In this document: piece by piece, positions 25,238-36,338 of the stretch
How positions within the stretch are numbered: the first letter of the stretch is position 1
Layout: each line of letters starts with the position of its first letter
NCBI RefSeq assembly: GCF_019393635.1
Contig: NC_057864.1
Location: 81,874,882-81,938,881, forward strand
DNA: 64,000 nucleotides
Reading direction: 5' to 3'
Origin: Dromiciops gliroides
Taxonomy: Eukaryota > Chordata > Mammalia > Microbiotheria > Microbiotheriidae
Notes under the pieces: model-generated
The model's database searches: none
What the model was told of the DNA's origin: nothing
Seen by the model: only the letters and a program-made list of their open reading frames with translations
Program-made: the position numbers and the translations under genes

Positions 25238-26386
25238 AGAATCCTAGAGAATCAACTAAAAATTACTTGAAACAATGAACAACTTTAACAATGATGCAGG
25301 ATATAAAATAAATCCACATAAATCATTGGCATTTCTATACATGAGCAACAAAGCTCAGCAGTAAGAGATAGAAAAATTCCATTTAAAGTAACAGTAGACA
25401 ATATAAAATACTTGGGAGTCTACCTGCCAAGACAATCTCAGGAACACTATGAGCACAATTATAAAACACTTTTCACACAAATAAAATGAGATCTATGTAA
25501 CTTGGAAAATATCAATTATTCATGGATAAGCCAACCTAATTTAATAAAAATTACCATTTGACCTAAATTAATTTAATTATTCAGTGCCATACCAATGAGA
25601 ATATCCAAAAATTATTTTGTCATCTGGAAGAATAAAAAGTCAAGAACATCAAGGGAACTAATGAAAAAAAATGCACAGGAAGGTGGGCTAGCCATACCAA
25701 ATTTGAAGTTATACTATAAAGCAGCAGTAAATGACTATCGTAATCTACAGTTTGATAAAGTCAAAGACTGCAGCTTCTGGGAAAGAACTCAGTATTTGAC
25801 AAAAACTGCTGGGAAAACTGGAAGATAGTATGGCAGAAACTAGGCATAGACCAACATCTTACACCTTATACAAAAATAAGGTCAAAATGGATTCAAGATT
25901 TAGACATAAAGTGTGATACCATAGATAAATTAGGAGAGGAAGGAATAGTTTACCTCTCAGATCTATGGAGAGGAAAACAATTTATGTCCAAACAAGAGAT
26001 GGAAAATATTAGGAAATGGAAGATGGAAGACTTTGATTACATTGAATTAAAATTTTTTTGCACAAACAGGAGCAATGCAACCAAAATTAGAAGGGAAGCA
26101 GAAATCTGGGAAACAATTTTTACAGCCAGTATTTCTGATAAAGGCCTCATTTCTAAAATATATAGGGAACTAAATCAAATTTATAAGAATCCAAGTTATT
26201 CCCCAATTGAAAAATGGACAATGGATATGAATAGGCAATATTCAGATGAAGAAACCAAAGCGATCTATTGCCATATGAAAAATGCTCTAAATCACTATTG
26301 ATAAGAGAAATGCAAATTAAAAGAACTTTGAGGAACTACCTCACACCTATCAGATTGGCTAATATGACAAAAGAGGAAAATAATAA

Positions 26387-26683
26387 ATGTTGAAGAAGCT
26401 GTGGAAAAATGGAATACTAATGCATTGTTGTTGGAACTGGCAACTGATCCAACCATCCTGGAGAGAAATTGGGAACTGTGCTCAAAGGGCTATGGGGCTG
26501 TTCATGCCCTTTCACCTGGGGATACCACTGCTATGTTTGTATTCCAAAGAGATCATAGAAGAAGGAAAAGGATCCACATGTACAAAACTATTTATAGCAG
26601 CTCTCTTTGTGGTGGCAAAGAATTGGAAATCAAGGGAATGCCCATCATTTGGGGAATTGCTAAAAAAAAGTTGTGGTATATGA
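26387..26683 (+). pseudogene. L1 ORF2 C-terminal fragment
   Basis: About 98 codons of the Cys/Trp-containing ORF2 C-terminal region (motifs HCCWNWQLIQPSW and LFIAALFVVAKNWKSRECPS). The same protein stretch continues in another frame (26401-26847), indicating at least one frameshift. Confidence 0.85.
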
Positions 26684-26837
26684 ATGTAATGGAATTGTAT
26701 TGTGCTGTAAGAAACGATGAGCAGGAGGAGTTCGGAGAAACATGGAAGGACTTACATGAACTGATGCTGACTGAGAGGAGCAGAATCAGGAGAACATTGT
26801 ACACCGCAACAGCAACCTTGTGTGATGAACAATGGTG

Positions 26838-26988
26838 GGGCAGCTAGGTGGCTCAGTGGATAGAGTACCAGCACTGGATTCAGGAGGACCTAAGTTCAAA
26901 TCTGGCCTCAGACACTTGACACTTACTAGCTGTGTGACCTTGGGCAAGTCCGTTAACCCCAATTACCACACCAAAAAAAAAAAAAAAA
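26838..26988 (+). repeat. CORE-SINE with 14-bp target duplication
   Basis: Complete head, core and A16 tail. The duplication GATGAACAATGGTG is present at 26824-26837 and 26989-27002, so this is an L1-style insertion into the L1 3' region. Confidence 0.96.
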
Positions 26989-27354
26989 GATGAACAATGG
27001 TGATAGACTTGGCTCCTCTCAGCAGTGCAATGATCCAGAACTCTGGATGTTCTCAACATCTAGAAAAAAGAACTGTGGATTATGAATGCAGATTGATCCA
27101 TACTGTTTCTACTTTGGGGCTGGATTTTTTCCTTCTTTTGGAGGTTTTTCCCTTGTGCTCTTATTCTTTTTTCAGAAGATGACTAATGCAGAAATATTTT
27201 TAATGTGATTGTACATATATAACCTATATCAGACTGCTTTCTGTCTTGGGGAGGAGGGTGGGAGAAAAATTTGGAACTAAAAATCCTATGTTAACAAGTA
27301 TTGTAAACTATCCTTATACATAACTGGAAAATAATGAAATACTTTTATTTCTTT

Positions 27355-27358
27355 AAAA

Positions 27359-27449
<91 letters not shown>
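27355..27449. repeat. GAAA microsatellite
   Basis: About 23 uninterrupted GAAA units directly after the L1 A-tail, which probably seeded it. Confidence 0.98.
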
Positions 27450-27456
27450 TTATCAG

Positions 27457-27605
27457 TGACAGCTAGGTGGTACAGTGGATAAAGCACTGGTCCTGGATTC
27501 AGGAGGACTTGAGTACAAATCTGGCTTCAGACACTTGACACTAACTGTGTGATCCTGGGCAACTCACTTAACCCTCGTTGCCCTGCCTCCCCCCCCAAAA
27601 AAAAA
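27457..27605 (+). repeat. CORE-SINE (short, poly-A type)
   Basis: Head GACAGCTAGGTGGTACAGTG, core with small deletions, C-run then A-run tail. Confidence 0.92.
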
Positions 27606-28982
27606 GTGATCAATACTTTGAACTGTAATTAATACAAATATATTGAATATATCATGAATTTAAAAACATTTAAATCATTTCTTAATTTCCTTTTCATTCA
27701 TTTTATATTTTATTCATGTCTAACAAAGGAAATGACGAGATGTTGGGGTATTTAAAATTGATAACTTGGAATAAAGTTTGCACAACCATGCTAAACTTAG
27801 AAAACAAAATGCAAAAAGATCAAGGATATAGAGGGAATTATTCCCCCATTAGTAGAAGAAAATAACAGTTCAAAAGGTCATGACTAGCTTTATAACATAA
27901 AATTATTCTTAATAGCATTTTAGGTTGATAAAAGATCACTTGGATATGCATGGTTCTTAATCAATCTAAGATTTCATAGAAAATTTATTATTCAACTTAC
28001 CTTTGTAAGTACAATGACTATTTCAATAGGTATTTTTAAGATACTGGATGATAAATATACAATGCTCTATATTTTTAAAATAATGAAAATTACAATAGAA
28101 AAAAGATCAAATCCCCCATCTCTGAAAATATATTATATTTTAACAACCAAAAATTAAAAAGAAAATGAGACAAATAAAGGGTGAACAGAAGTAGGAAATG
28201 ATTTGCATGTTGTCAATAAAAATTGAAAGCCTTCTGTTCTTCCAATTTACATTAGTCTGTTACACAATATAAGGAATGTATTTCCCAATCTTTGTTTTAC
28301 TTGGTAGAATTCATTACTATAGAGAAGGTTAAAAATGAGATGACAGCCAAAGGAAAGAGAACTGATTTTAGTCCACCTGTTGGTAATGAATCAAGTCATC
28401 TACTATTTGCAAAATGGTTTGGAAGTAAGGGAATTTATGCAAATATCCAAAGGAATGTAATTGTGGCTTGTGTTCTTTCATATGAAAGGTGTCTAGAACA
28501 AAGAGTAGAAACTGAAAACTACTGCTGGGAGTGTAATTAAACCTCTGTCAGTCATCTGAATGTTACCATTCAAGTCAATCTTGGAGATATGCAAAGTGTG
28601 GCAGATGGTCCTTAACAATTTATTGTCTATTACCAGGAGCATTTTACAAAAGACAAGATTTTGCATCTTTTGTGATCAAAGTGCCCTGCAGAGGTTGAAC
28701 ATAGATTCTCATTTTTTTCTACTTTGAAATACTGATTGCATTATTATCAGTTATATGGAGTCAATGTATTAGGAAAATCATTCATTAACTTTACAGCAAT
28801 AAATAGGGAAAATTCTTCTTTTAACTGACATAAATATTAGGGAAAATCAATAAAAAAATTAATGATACTAAGCATAAGGGAAGGGTACTTTATTTTTATT
28901 TTCATACAAACATCGTTGACTCTTATCTCTCCCTGTGTTGCTCCCACATACTCACACTAATTTCTATTCCTTTTTTCATGTC
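27606..28982. other. Unassigned sequence
   Basis: No repeat that I can name. The 82-codon frame 28292-28540 is open but shows no family signature; I do not call it a gene. Confidence 0.4.
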
Positions 28983-29124
28983 TTTTTTTTTTTTTTTTGG
29001 TGAGGCAATTGGGGTTAAGTGACTTGCCCAGCTAGTAAGTGTCAAGTGTCTGAGGCCGAATTTGAACTCGGGTCCTGCTGAATCCAGGGCCAATGCTCTA
29101 TCCACTGCACTACCTAGCTGCCCC
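28983..29124 (-). repeat. CORE-SINE, antisense
   Basis: Poly-T, GGTGAGGCAATTGGGGTTAA, core with a small deletion (GACTTGCCCAGCTAGTAAG), and head ending TACCTAGCTGCCCC. It sits about 20 bases before the hAT left end. Confidence 0.94.
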
Positions 29125-30923
29125 CTTTCCTAATTCTTTTACACCAAAGCCTCTTAAATTCTGAGTCATGACCCCATATTGGGTTGTGTAACTGAATGTT
29201 GAGGTAGCAAAATATTTGGCAAAAGTAAAAGTTTTCCGGATGCACAATAACCAAAAATAATTCAAAATCAAATGTGTCATGAATGCGAGGTGTTTCTGGC
29301 AGAACTTGCCTGTGTTGCATATCATGACTTCACTGAAACTTTGGTTCTGAAAACACAACATGTGGACTTTGAACTGCATATGCCATTACTCATGGAACAC
29401 CATCAAATCCTGCCAGAAACACCTTGGCTCAGATTCGAGACTATTGTATGTTATGAATGGAAGTGTTTTTACTATACATACAAAGTTTTCTGCTCTTATT
29501 GAAAAATAATAGCTTAATTATGGAAAATAAGTACTTTCAATATTTTCCTACCATCATCCCTCAGCATGTATCAAATTAGTATATATTTGGATTGTGTTTT
29601 GGTAGAAAATATGATTTTTAAAATTGTGGTTATCTCCTACAGAAACATAAATGTTTAATTGCAGCAAGTAAAGACAAAAGCCTTTTAATAATACTTTTCC
29701 ACCATCACTACTACATGTGTATGGAAATATGAATATCAATTTTTAAAAATTAAGCACAAACAAATACAATTTCATAAACTAAAGCTAGTAGTTATTAGAG
29801 AAATTATTGTCAATATTTATTAATGTTTTAGGGCAAAATTATTTTTGGTTATGTATAAGTGACTAAATTTAGACAAAATAGATAAAAACACTGATGTCAA
29901 TGTGTCAGAATCTTTGCTACCAGGTTGTAGTACACCTAAATTGACAAGAAAAAGAAAATATGTTGAAAAAATTTTGCAATATGGATTTACTTATGATAAT
30001 GTGGAAAAACCTCTTTGATTAATTTATAATGAAGTATTGACCAAGGAGGATATTAATCCAGCCAAATTAAAATAACATTTTAATACCAAGAATGCAGTAT
30101 ACTACAATAATTCAAAGGAATTTTTTGAATGATTTAAAATCTTCAAATAAAAAAAACAAGGTTTGGAAAAATGTTTAACTGTCAACAGAAAGTATTTACT
30201 TGAATCTTATGAAAATTCTTATTTAATTGAAAAAACTAAAAACTCTTTGTTATAGGATAAGATCTTGTTACCTGCTGCTATTAAAATGTCAGAAATAGTT
30301 CATGGGGAAAAGTATGTGGGTGAAATTTGTAAAGTTCCTTTATCAAATGATATTATTTCCAGAGGAATTTTGGAAATTATTAATGCCCAATTCAGGAAGA
30401 TTATTACCAGGTTTAAGGGCAGCCCAAAGTTTACAATTCAGTTAGGTAAAACAACTGATATTTCTAACATGGCACAGTTGTTACTTTATGTAAGATGTAT
30501 TTATGAAGGAAGCATACTCAAGGAATTATTGTTTTGTCACCCTTTGGAAGGGCACACAAGGAAAGGATAAATATTTTAAAGTCAATGAATTTTTCAGAAA
30601 TGAAGATTTACAAGTGAATGAAAAATTGCTTTGGAATATGCATAGACAGTGCTGGAGCAATAATAGACAAGAATGTTGGATTTGTAGCAAAAATTAAAGC
30701 TGGAGGCAATGAAAATATAGCTTTTACTGACTGCATGCATGATCCATTAGGCAACACTTGTAACAACAACAACACAGATATCACCAGAGTTAGATTTTGT
30801 GCTTCGTGACCCTATCAAAATCATTAAATTCTTTAAAAGCCATGCCCTTAACAGTCATTTGTTTTCCAATCTTTGCAAAGACATGGACCCTGATTACAAA
30901 AGCTTATTACTGCAGAAAGAGTT

Positions 30924-31062
30924 GGGCAGCTAGGTGGTCCAGTAGAGAGAGCACTGGCCCTGGAGTTTACAGGATATGAGTTCAAATCTCACCTGAGATA
31001 CTTACTAGCTGTGTGACCCTAGACTGACCCTAGACTAGTCACTTAACTCCAATTGCCTTAAA
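30924..31062 (+). repeat. CORE-SINE within the hAT transposase
   Basis: Head GGGCAGCTAGGTGGTCCAGT and core, with a local duplication of the block CTGACCCTAGA at about 31014-31035. Tail short. Confidence 0.88.
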
Positions 31063-31101
31063 CGTCCAGGGCCATCTCTAGTCATCGTGATACATACATA
31101 T

Positions 31102-31138
<37 letters not shown>

Positions 31139-31189
31139 TGTGTATATACACACAAATATACATATACATATACAGTGTGTTTGTGTGTG

Positions 31190-31230
<41 letters not shown>

Positions 31231-31368
31231 CACCAATGGACCTAGATGGCTCTGGAAGAGAGTTTTCTGACCTTATCCAGCCCTCCCTCAATGAAATTTA
31301 ATTCACTGCAAGTCAGGACATCACCCTGATGTCATGGTCCTCTTAGGGTACAAAGGACAAAAAACAAC
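31063..31368 (-). repeat. Second-type marsupial SINE, antisense, split by CA/TG repeats
   Basis: In reverse it reads TTGTCCTTTGTACCCTAAGA, GGACCATGACATCAGGGTGA, TGTCATGACTTGCAGTGAAT, and after the repeat block the CTAGAGATGGCCCTGGACG end. The same family is present on the other strand at 35111-35250. I do not know its standard name. Confidence 0.75.
31091..31230. repeat. CA / TG microsatellite pair
   Basis: A (CA)n run at about 31105-31131 and a (TG)n run at about 31174-31228 are separated by ATATAC-type sequence. They are mutually inverted and could fold on each other. Confidence 0.95.
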
Positions 31369-31796
31369 TACATACAGAGGTAAGGTGGCTCTCAACAGGA
31401 CAGAGTTTAAATGGATTATTGAAACTGAAAGATGTAGTTGTTATATGTTTGACTGAGCAGAAATCCAATTTTGTTATTTTTTTTTCACAATGACTTATGG
31501 CTTTCAAAACTGTGTTGTCAGGTGTTTTTGAAAAATTCAATGATTTAAACATGTTGCTTCAAGGAAAAAGTGACATATTTATGTTAAAAGATAAAAAAAA
31601 AGTTTCACTAAAAAAGTTAACAAATGTCAGAATAGGGTATAAATGGTTCTTTAGAAATGTTTACAACTACAGATGCTTTTATAATTGACTATAACCTTCC
31701 CCAAAATGTAATTGTAATAGTTATAATTGATCATCTGAAGTGCCTAGCGACACAGTTTCAGAAAAACTTCCCTTCAAATTTTTATTTTAAAAACTA

Positions 31797-31970
31797 GGGG
31801 CAGCTAGGTGGCACAGTGGATAGAGCACCGGCCCTGGAGTCAGGAGTACCTGAGTTCAAATCCGGCCTCAGACACTTAACACTTACTAGCTGTGTGACCC
31901 TGGGCAAGTCACTCAACCCCAATTGCCTATCTAAAAAAACAAACAAACAAACAAAAAACAAAACAAAACA
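31797..31970 (+). repeat. CORE-SINE within the hAT element
   Basis: Complete head GGGGCAGCTAGGTGGCACAG, core, and a long AAAC-type tail. The bases AAAACTA are repeated before and after it (31790-31796 and 31971-31977). Confidence 0.94.
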
Positions 31971-32555
31971 AAAACTAAGTTGTCTTTATAAACCATACTC
32001 AGTTGAAGACAAAAAAGTCAGTTATCTAACATTAAAAGTTCAGGAAGAATATGCAGAGTTATCAAGTGACAAAAGTTTAAAACCTGGGTCTCCCAAAAAA
32101 TCATTGAATGAATTTTGCCTTGACATTAGGGCAGAATTTCCAACAATTTCTGAAAAGGCCCTAAATATACCTTGCCATTTCATACTACATATTTATGCCA
32201 AGCAGCATTCTCAACGTTAAAAATTATAAAATCAAAATATTGATCAACTCTGAAAAACACTGAAGATACTCTTCATCCTGTAGTATCAAATATTCTGCCA
32301 AGATTTCATTCTTTATGTAAAAAAAAATAAGCAAATCCATCTCATTAGTATGGAAATTTGCTTTCATCTTTAATAAATGAGAAATTATATTATACCAGAT
32401 AATTGTTTTAAAATAAATTTCTTTATGATTTATTATAAGTAAATATTTTGATTTGTAAATATATTTAATGTACCTACATATCTGGGGTAATGTAAAAATG
32501 TGTAAGGCAAAAAAGGGTCACGAGTAGAAAAAAGTTTAAGAAGCCCTTTTTTTAT

Positions 32556-32660
32556 ACCTTTTGCTTACTCTTCATTCTACTATAATAACCCCAATTCAGG
32601 CCTTTATTGAAATAGCTTCTTTGTTGGTCCCCTTGCCTCTTTTAGTTGATCTGTGATCTC
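32556..32660 (+). repeat. L2-type LINE fragment
   Basis: CAGGCCTTTATTGAAATAGC and TTCTTTGTTGGTCCCCTTGC resemble the 'tgcaatagcctcctaactggtctccctgc' block of L2. Short and diverged. Confidence 0.45.
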
Positions 32661-32789
32661 AGTATGGGTAATCCTTCTACCCTACCCATGCTTATTCATT
32701 TTGTAGGATTTCAGTATCTTTGCTAAGAAAATCCTATGGAAAGTATTAAAATGATAAAAGTTATGACACTAGAAATTGGGCCCTTTTAG

Positions 32790-33779
32790 TTGGAAAGTAT
32801 CCAATACACTGCTGGGCAAAAGCAGCAGGCAATAAAAAGTAGTTCCAGTACTAATGAAGTAGCTGGGACAAAACCAAAAGGAAGTTCAGCTGCAGATGGT
32901 TTTGGTAATGAAGAAAAGCCCAATGCAGAAATGTGAAATTTATGAATGAAGGTAAGTTGGACTTGGTCAAAAAGAAATGGAAAGGTTGAACATTGATATC
33001 AGGTATCAATGATCTTAAATGGATAACAATGGATGAATTTAATTCAGGTCATCATTACAAATACTACTGTGGGCAAGAATCTTCAAAAAAAATGGGAGTA
33101 GCCCTCAGAGTCAATAAAAGAGTAAGAAAAGCAATACTGGGGATAATCACAAAGATGACTCAATGATATATATTTTAATCCAAGGCATACCATTCAACAT
33201 TCAATAATAAAAATCACTGCTCCAACCTCTAATTGCAAAAAAGTCAAAGTTGAACAGTTTTATGAAGACTTACAACATCTTTGAGGATTAATGCACACAA
33301 AAATAGATATTATATTCATCATAGAGGATTGGAATACTAAAGTAGGAAATCAAAAGATAATTAGAAAAAAAAACAGGCAAGCTTGGTCTTAAAGTAGAAA
33401 ATGAAGCAGAGCAGAGACTAATAGAGTATTCTCACAATGACACAATCATAGCAAACACTTTTTCAACAGCTAAAAGGTACCTCTACAGATGTACCTAATC
33501 ACAATGGTGTGGTTACCAATCTAGAGCCAGACATCCTAGAGAATGAAGTAAAGTGGGTCTTAGGAAGCATTGCTAACAATAAGTCTAGTGGACATGATAG
33601 AATTTCAGCTGAACTATTTAAAATCCTTTAAGAAATGATGTTGGGGCAGCTAGGTGGCACAGTGTCTAAAGCACCAGCCCTTGATTCAGGAGAACCTGAG
33701 TTCAAATCCAACATTAGACACTTGACACTTACTAGCTATGTGATCCTGGGCAAGTCACTTAACTGCCATTGCCCTGCAA

Positions 33780-33810
<31 letters not shown>

Positions 33811-34560
33811 CAGAGAAAGAGAGAGATGCTGTCAAAGTGCTGCACTGAATATGTCTGCAAATAAAGTGAAGAATTAAGAAGCATTTTGATGAGAGTAAAA
33901 GAGGACAGTATAAAAGTTGTCTCGAAGCTTAACATTAAAAAACCCTAAGATTCTGGTAATGGGTCCCATCACTTCCTGTCAAGTAGGTGGAGAGGGAATG
34001 GAAATAATATTAGAGTATATAATCTTTGGCTCAGAGCTCACTGCAGATGGATACTGAAATCATGAAAATAATGACCCTTTCTCCTAGGAAAGAAAGCTAT
34101 GCCAGATCAGGAAAGCATACCAGAAATCAGAAGCAGCACCTTGCTAACATAGGTCTGTATAATCAAAAGCTATGATTTTTACAGTAGCAACGTATGGCTA
34201 TTAGAGTTGAACTGTAAGGAAAGCTGAGCACTACATGTTTGATGCTTTTGAATTGTGGTGCTGGAAAAAGACTTTTGAGAGTCCCTTGGACAGCAAAAAG
34301 ACCAAATCAGTCAATTTTTAAAGATATTAATTCAGAATATTTCTTGGAAGGGCAAATATATAAGCTGAAATTTAAACACTGGCCACATAATGAGAAGGCA
34401 GAAATCATTGGATAAAAAAGAAAGAGATGATAGATAGTCATGTAAGCAATGAACCTAAGCTTACAGAATTTAGGAGATAGTGTAGGATAGAAGGACCTGG
34501 CATGCTATCACCCATGGGGTCATGAAGAGTCAGACAGGACTGAATGACTGAACAACAAAA
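32790..34560 (+). mobile_element. RTE (BovB-type) LINE, decayed and internally deleted
   Basis: Frame-broken translation gives the endonuclease end and linker (KLDLVKKKWKG, TMDEFNSGHHYKYYCGQESS, GVALRVNKRVRKAILG, with WNTKVG near 33330). There is then a jump at about 33475-33485 and the reverse-transcriptase N-terminal part (ILENEVKWVLGSIANNKSSG near 33535). A second jump follows and the C-terminal part (FDAFELWCWKKTFESPLDSK, 34240-34310). It ends with GTCATGAAGAGTCAGACAGG and ACTGAATGACTGAACAACA, the RTE/BovB 3' signature. A SINE interrupts it. Most of the catalytic domain is deleted. Confidence 0.85.
33643..33826 (+). repeat. CORE-SINE with GA-rich tail
   Basis: Head GGGGCAGCTAGGTGGCACAG, core, and a tail expanded to (GAGACA)n/(GA)n instead of poly-A. 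Confidence 0.92.
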
Positions 34561-34760
34561 ATTGTAAATTCTGTCTTAAAGATAGATAATGGCATTCTAA
34601 ACCTGGACTCATAAAGTCCACTAACTTTCATTTTGATAAAAAGAAAATTGAGACCTAGGTAGGTTCATTGATTTTCCTATGGTTATACAATGAAAAAGCA
34701 TAAGGACTGCTATTTTAAACTAGATGCTTTAACTACAAACCTAATGCCTTCACATAATCA
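34561..34760 (-). repeat. MIR-type SINE, antisense
   Basis: AAAGAAAATTGAGACCTAGG followed by CTATGGTTATACAATGAAAA is a decayed reverse-complement MIR tail and core. Confidence 0.45.
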
Positions 34761-35110
34761 ATTTGAGGAAAACACTTTTTGAACTTTATCATATTAGCTG
34801 AACATCAGTGAAATAAACTTTATAAGGTGATTCAGTTGTAGTCACAAAATTCAGGTACTCCAATTCTGAGTATGATTAGTTATACCAGATTAGTAAGTGG
34901 TTTTATTTATCAAAATAAATGCTGGAAAACAAAATCCATAGTTTATCCAGAGACCTTTAAAATTTATACATCCTAAGTAAGTATAATAGCTAACCAATAC
35001 ATTTAATTTCAGATCTGTCTCTGTCTCTCTCTCTCTGATCACACACATATATATGCATATATGTTTTTGTGTTTGTATACATATTCACATGCATAAACGT
35101 ATGCATGTAC

Positions 35111-35250
35111 ATTGTTGTTCTTTGTACTTCGTTTTCAAAGAGGACCACGACATGAGGGTGATGTCATGACTTGCAGTGAATTGGATTTAAGTGAGGGAAG
35201 GCTTAGCAAGGCCACCAAACTAATTTCTCCTCCAACCATCTGGATCCAGT
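35111..35250 (+). repeat. Second-type marsupial SINE
   Basis: ATTGTTGTTCTTTGTACTTC, CAAAGAGGACCACGACATGA, GTGATGTCATGACTTGCAGT and CATCTGGATCCAGTTGAGAG. Same family as the antisense split copy at 31063-31368. It runs into a GA repeat at 35251-35288 and then an antisense CORE-SINE. Confidence 0.75.
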
Positions 35251-35257
35251 TGAGAGA

Positions 35258-35288
<31 letters not shown>
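35251..35288. repeat. GA microsatellite
   Basis: (GA)n with one AC interruption, between two SINEs. Confidence 0.95.
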
Positions 35289-35297
35289 CCCCAGATA

Positions 35298-35429
35298 TTT
35301 GAGGCAATGTGGGATTAAGTGACTTCCCCAGGGTCACACAGCTAGTAAGTGTCTGGGGGTGAGATTTGAACTCAGATTCCCCCCAAATTGAGGGCCAGTG
35401 CTCTACCCACTGTGCAACCTAGCTGCCCC
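35298..35429 (-). repeat. CORE-SINE, antisense
   Basis: GAGGCAATGTGGGATTAAGT, core and head ending CAACCTAGCTGCCCC. Confidence 0.92.
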
Positions 35430-35519
35430 AAATGCACATACATACATACATATATATACATACACACATACATATATAAACCTTGTTAATATACCTTGTG
35501 TCTATAGGGTACTATAGCA

Positions 35520-35660
35520 CTTTTCTTCTTTAGAGATAAAGTACTTCACATATATGATCTCATTTACTATCAAAACTGTGAGGAAAAACAAGAACTCAGC
35601 TTTAAAATACAATGTCTCATTTTTCAGTCATTAAAGCATATTCCAGGGGTTAGAGGTTCC
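35520..35660 (-). repeat. MIR-type SINE, antisense
   Basis: AAAGTACTTCACATATATGA followed by TCTCATTTACTATCAAAACT resembles the reverse complement of an MIR 3' part. Diverged. Confidence 0.4.
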
Positions 35661-36333
35661 CTGTTATGCTTCCTTTTTTTGAAGGGAAGACTATCCATCA
35701 CTGCACTCTTTGAAGTTGAAAGAGCCCAGAAGTCATCATGAATGGGTAATAAGGGCCCTTCAGCAGCTTGTCTAAAAGCTCTTATTACTTGTGTTCACAG
35801 CAAACAATGGGTTATTTACTTAGCATTTCTGCTCTGTCTGCATTCCTAACAGTTAATTAAAGAAACCCTTACACTAAGGGAGCAGGACAGGTGGGAAACT
35901 TAGCTTTTTGAACTGTTAAAAAGCTCCTTCTGAATTTCTAGAAAGTAAAATGTGTATTTGTTTATTTGTTTGAGTCTTAATCTCTCTTATGTGGACCAGA
36001 AGTGCAGTGGTCACTCTAAAGCAGAGTTGCTTGTCTGCTTGCATATGTCATTACTTATCTCTCCTGTCATTTTGACTTATTCTTTTTCCAATTTGAGTAG
36101 ATTCAACCCTCCACAGTTAAAAATGGGGCCAACTTTTATGGATACCCTATCAGCTTTAGACCTATTACAGCTACTATCTATGACCTACACCTAAGAACAC
36201 CCAAGCTCACAGATCCCACCAGTCTCAACCTCCCAAGGAGTGGGCCCTATTTATGAGGTAGAAATGAGTAAATTATTACATGATTATTATAGATGCACAA
36301 TGAATTAAAATGCCAGGGAAAATATTTTGATTG
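35661..36333. other. Unassigned sequence
   Basis: No gene or clear repeat; the 80-codon frame at 35952-36194 has no recognisable motif. Confidence 0.4.
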
Positions 36334-36338
36334 CTAGA

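Larger units (their letters stand above)
23972..27352 (+). mobile_element. L1 LINE, 5'-truncated within ORF2
   Basis: A sense L1 begins at AGAAACAATCAATAACTTCA (between endonuclease and reverse transcriptase) and runs through the 3' UTR to the A-rich tail at 27352. Open pieces of ORF2: 24695-25237 (reverse transcriptase; the QGCPLSP motif has become QGRPLSP and the frame shifts before the FADD box), 25595-25828, 25984-26301 and 26387-26683 (C-terminal region). A SINE interrupts the 3' end at 26838. The copy is dead. Confidence 0.93.
29880..32345 (+). pseudogene. hAT transposase pseudogene (ZBED5/FAM200-like)
   Basis: Several frames together read as one hAT transposase. 29940-30150: remnant of the BED-finger region (KYVEKILQYGFTY, INPAKLK, KEFFE) with the zinc-binding Cys lost and several stops. 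30265-30570: open piece of 101 residues with VPLSNDIISRGI and IQLGKTTDISNMAQLL, the start of the RNase-H-like catalytic core; family members usually have LDESTD where this copy has LGKTTD, so a catalytic Asp is altered. 30820-30915: HALNSHLFSNLCKDMDPDYK region. 31380-31690: FEKFNDLNMLLQGK region. 32160-32340: C-terminal dimerisation remnant with LPRFHSLCKKK. Two insertions and multiple stops make it non-functional. A host-domesticated gene is unlikely because terminal inverted repeats are still present and the frame is not conserved. Confidence 0.87.
29145..32549 (+). mobile_element. hAT DNA transposon, decayed, about 3.4 kb
   Basis: The left end (CAAAGCCTCTTAAATTC, then GAGTCATGACCCC) and the right end (GGGTCACGAGTAGAAAAAAG then TTTAAGAAGCCCTT) form an imperfect inverted repeat of the hAT/Charlie kind. 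Between them is a decayed transposase gene of the ZBED5/FAM200-like group. Possible imperfect 8-bp duplication: TTTTACAC before, TTTTATAC after. The body is interrupted by two CORE-SINEs, a split second-type SINE and CA/TG repeats. Confidence 0.88.

Noticed and set aside
28292-28540. Possible small gene of 82 codons
   Set aside because: No motif, no promoter or splice context, and length expected by chance in this amount of sequence.
30265-30570. Exon of a domesticated ZBED-type host gene
   Set aside because: The frame is broken on both sides, insertions cut it, and the transposon ends are still present.
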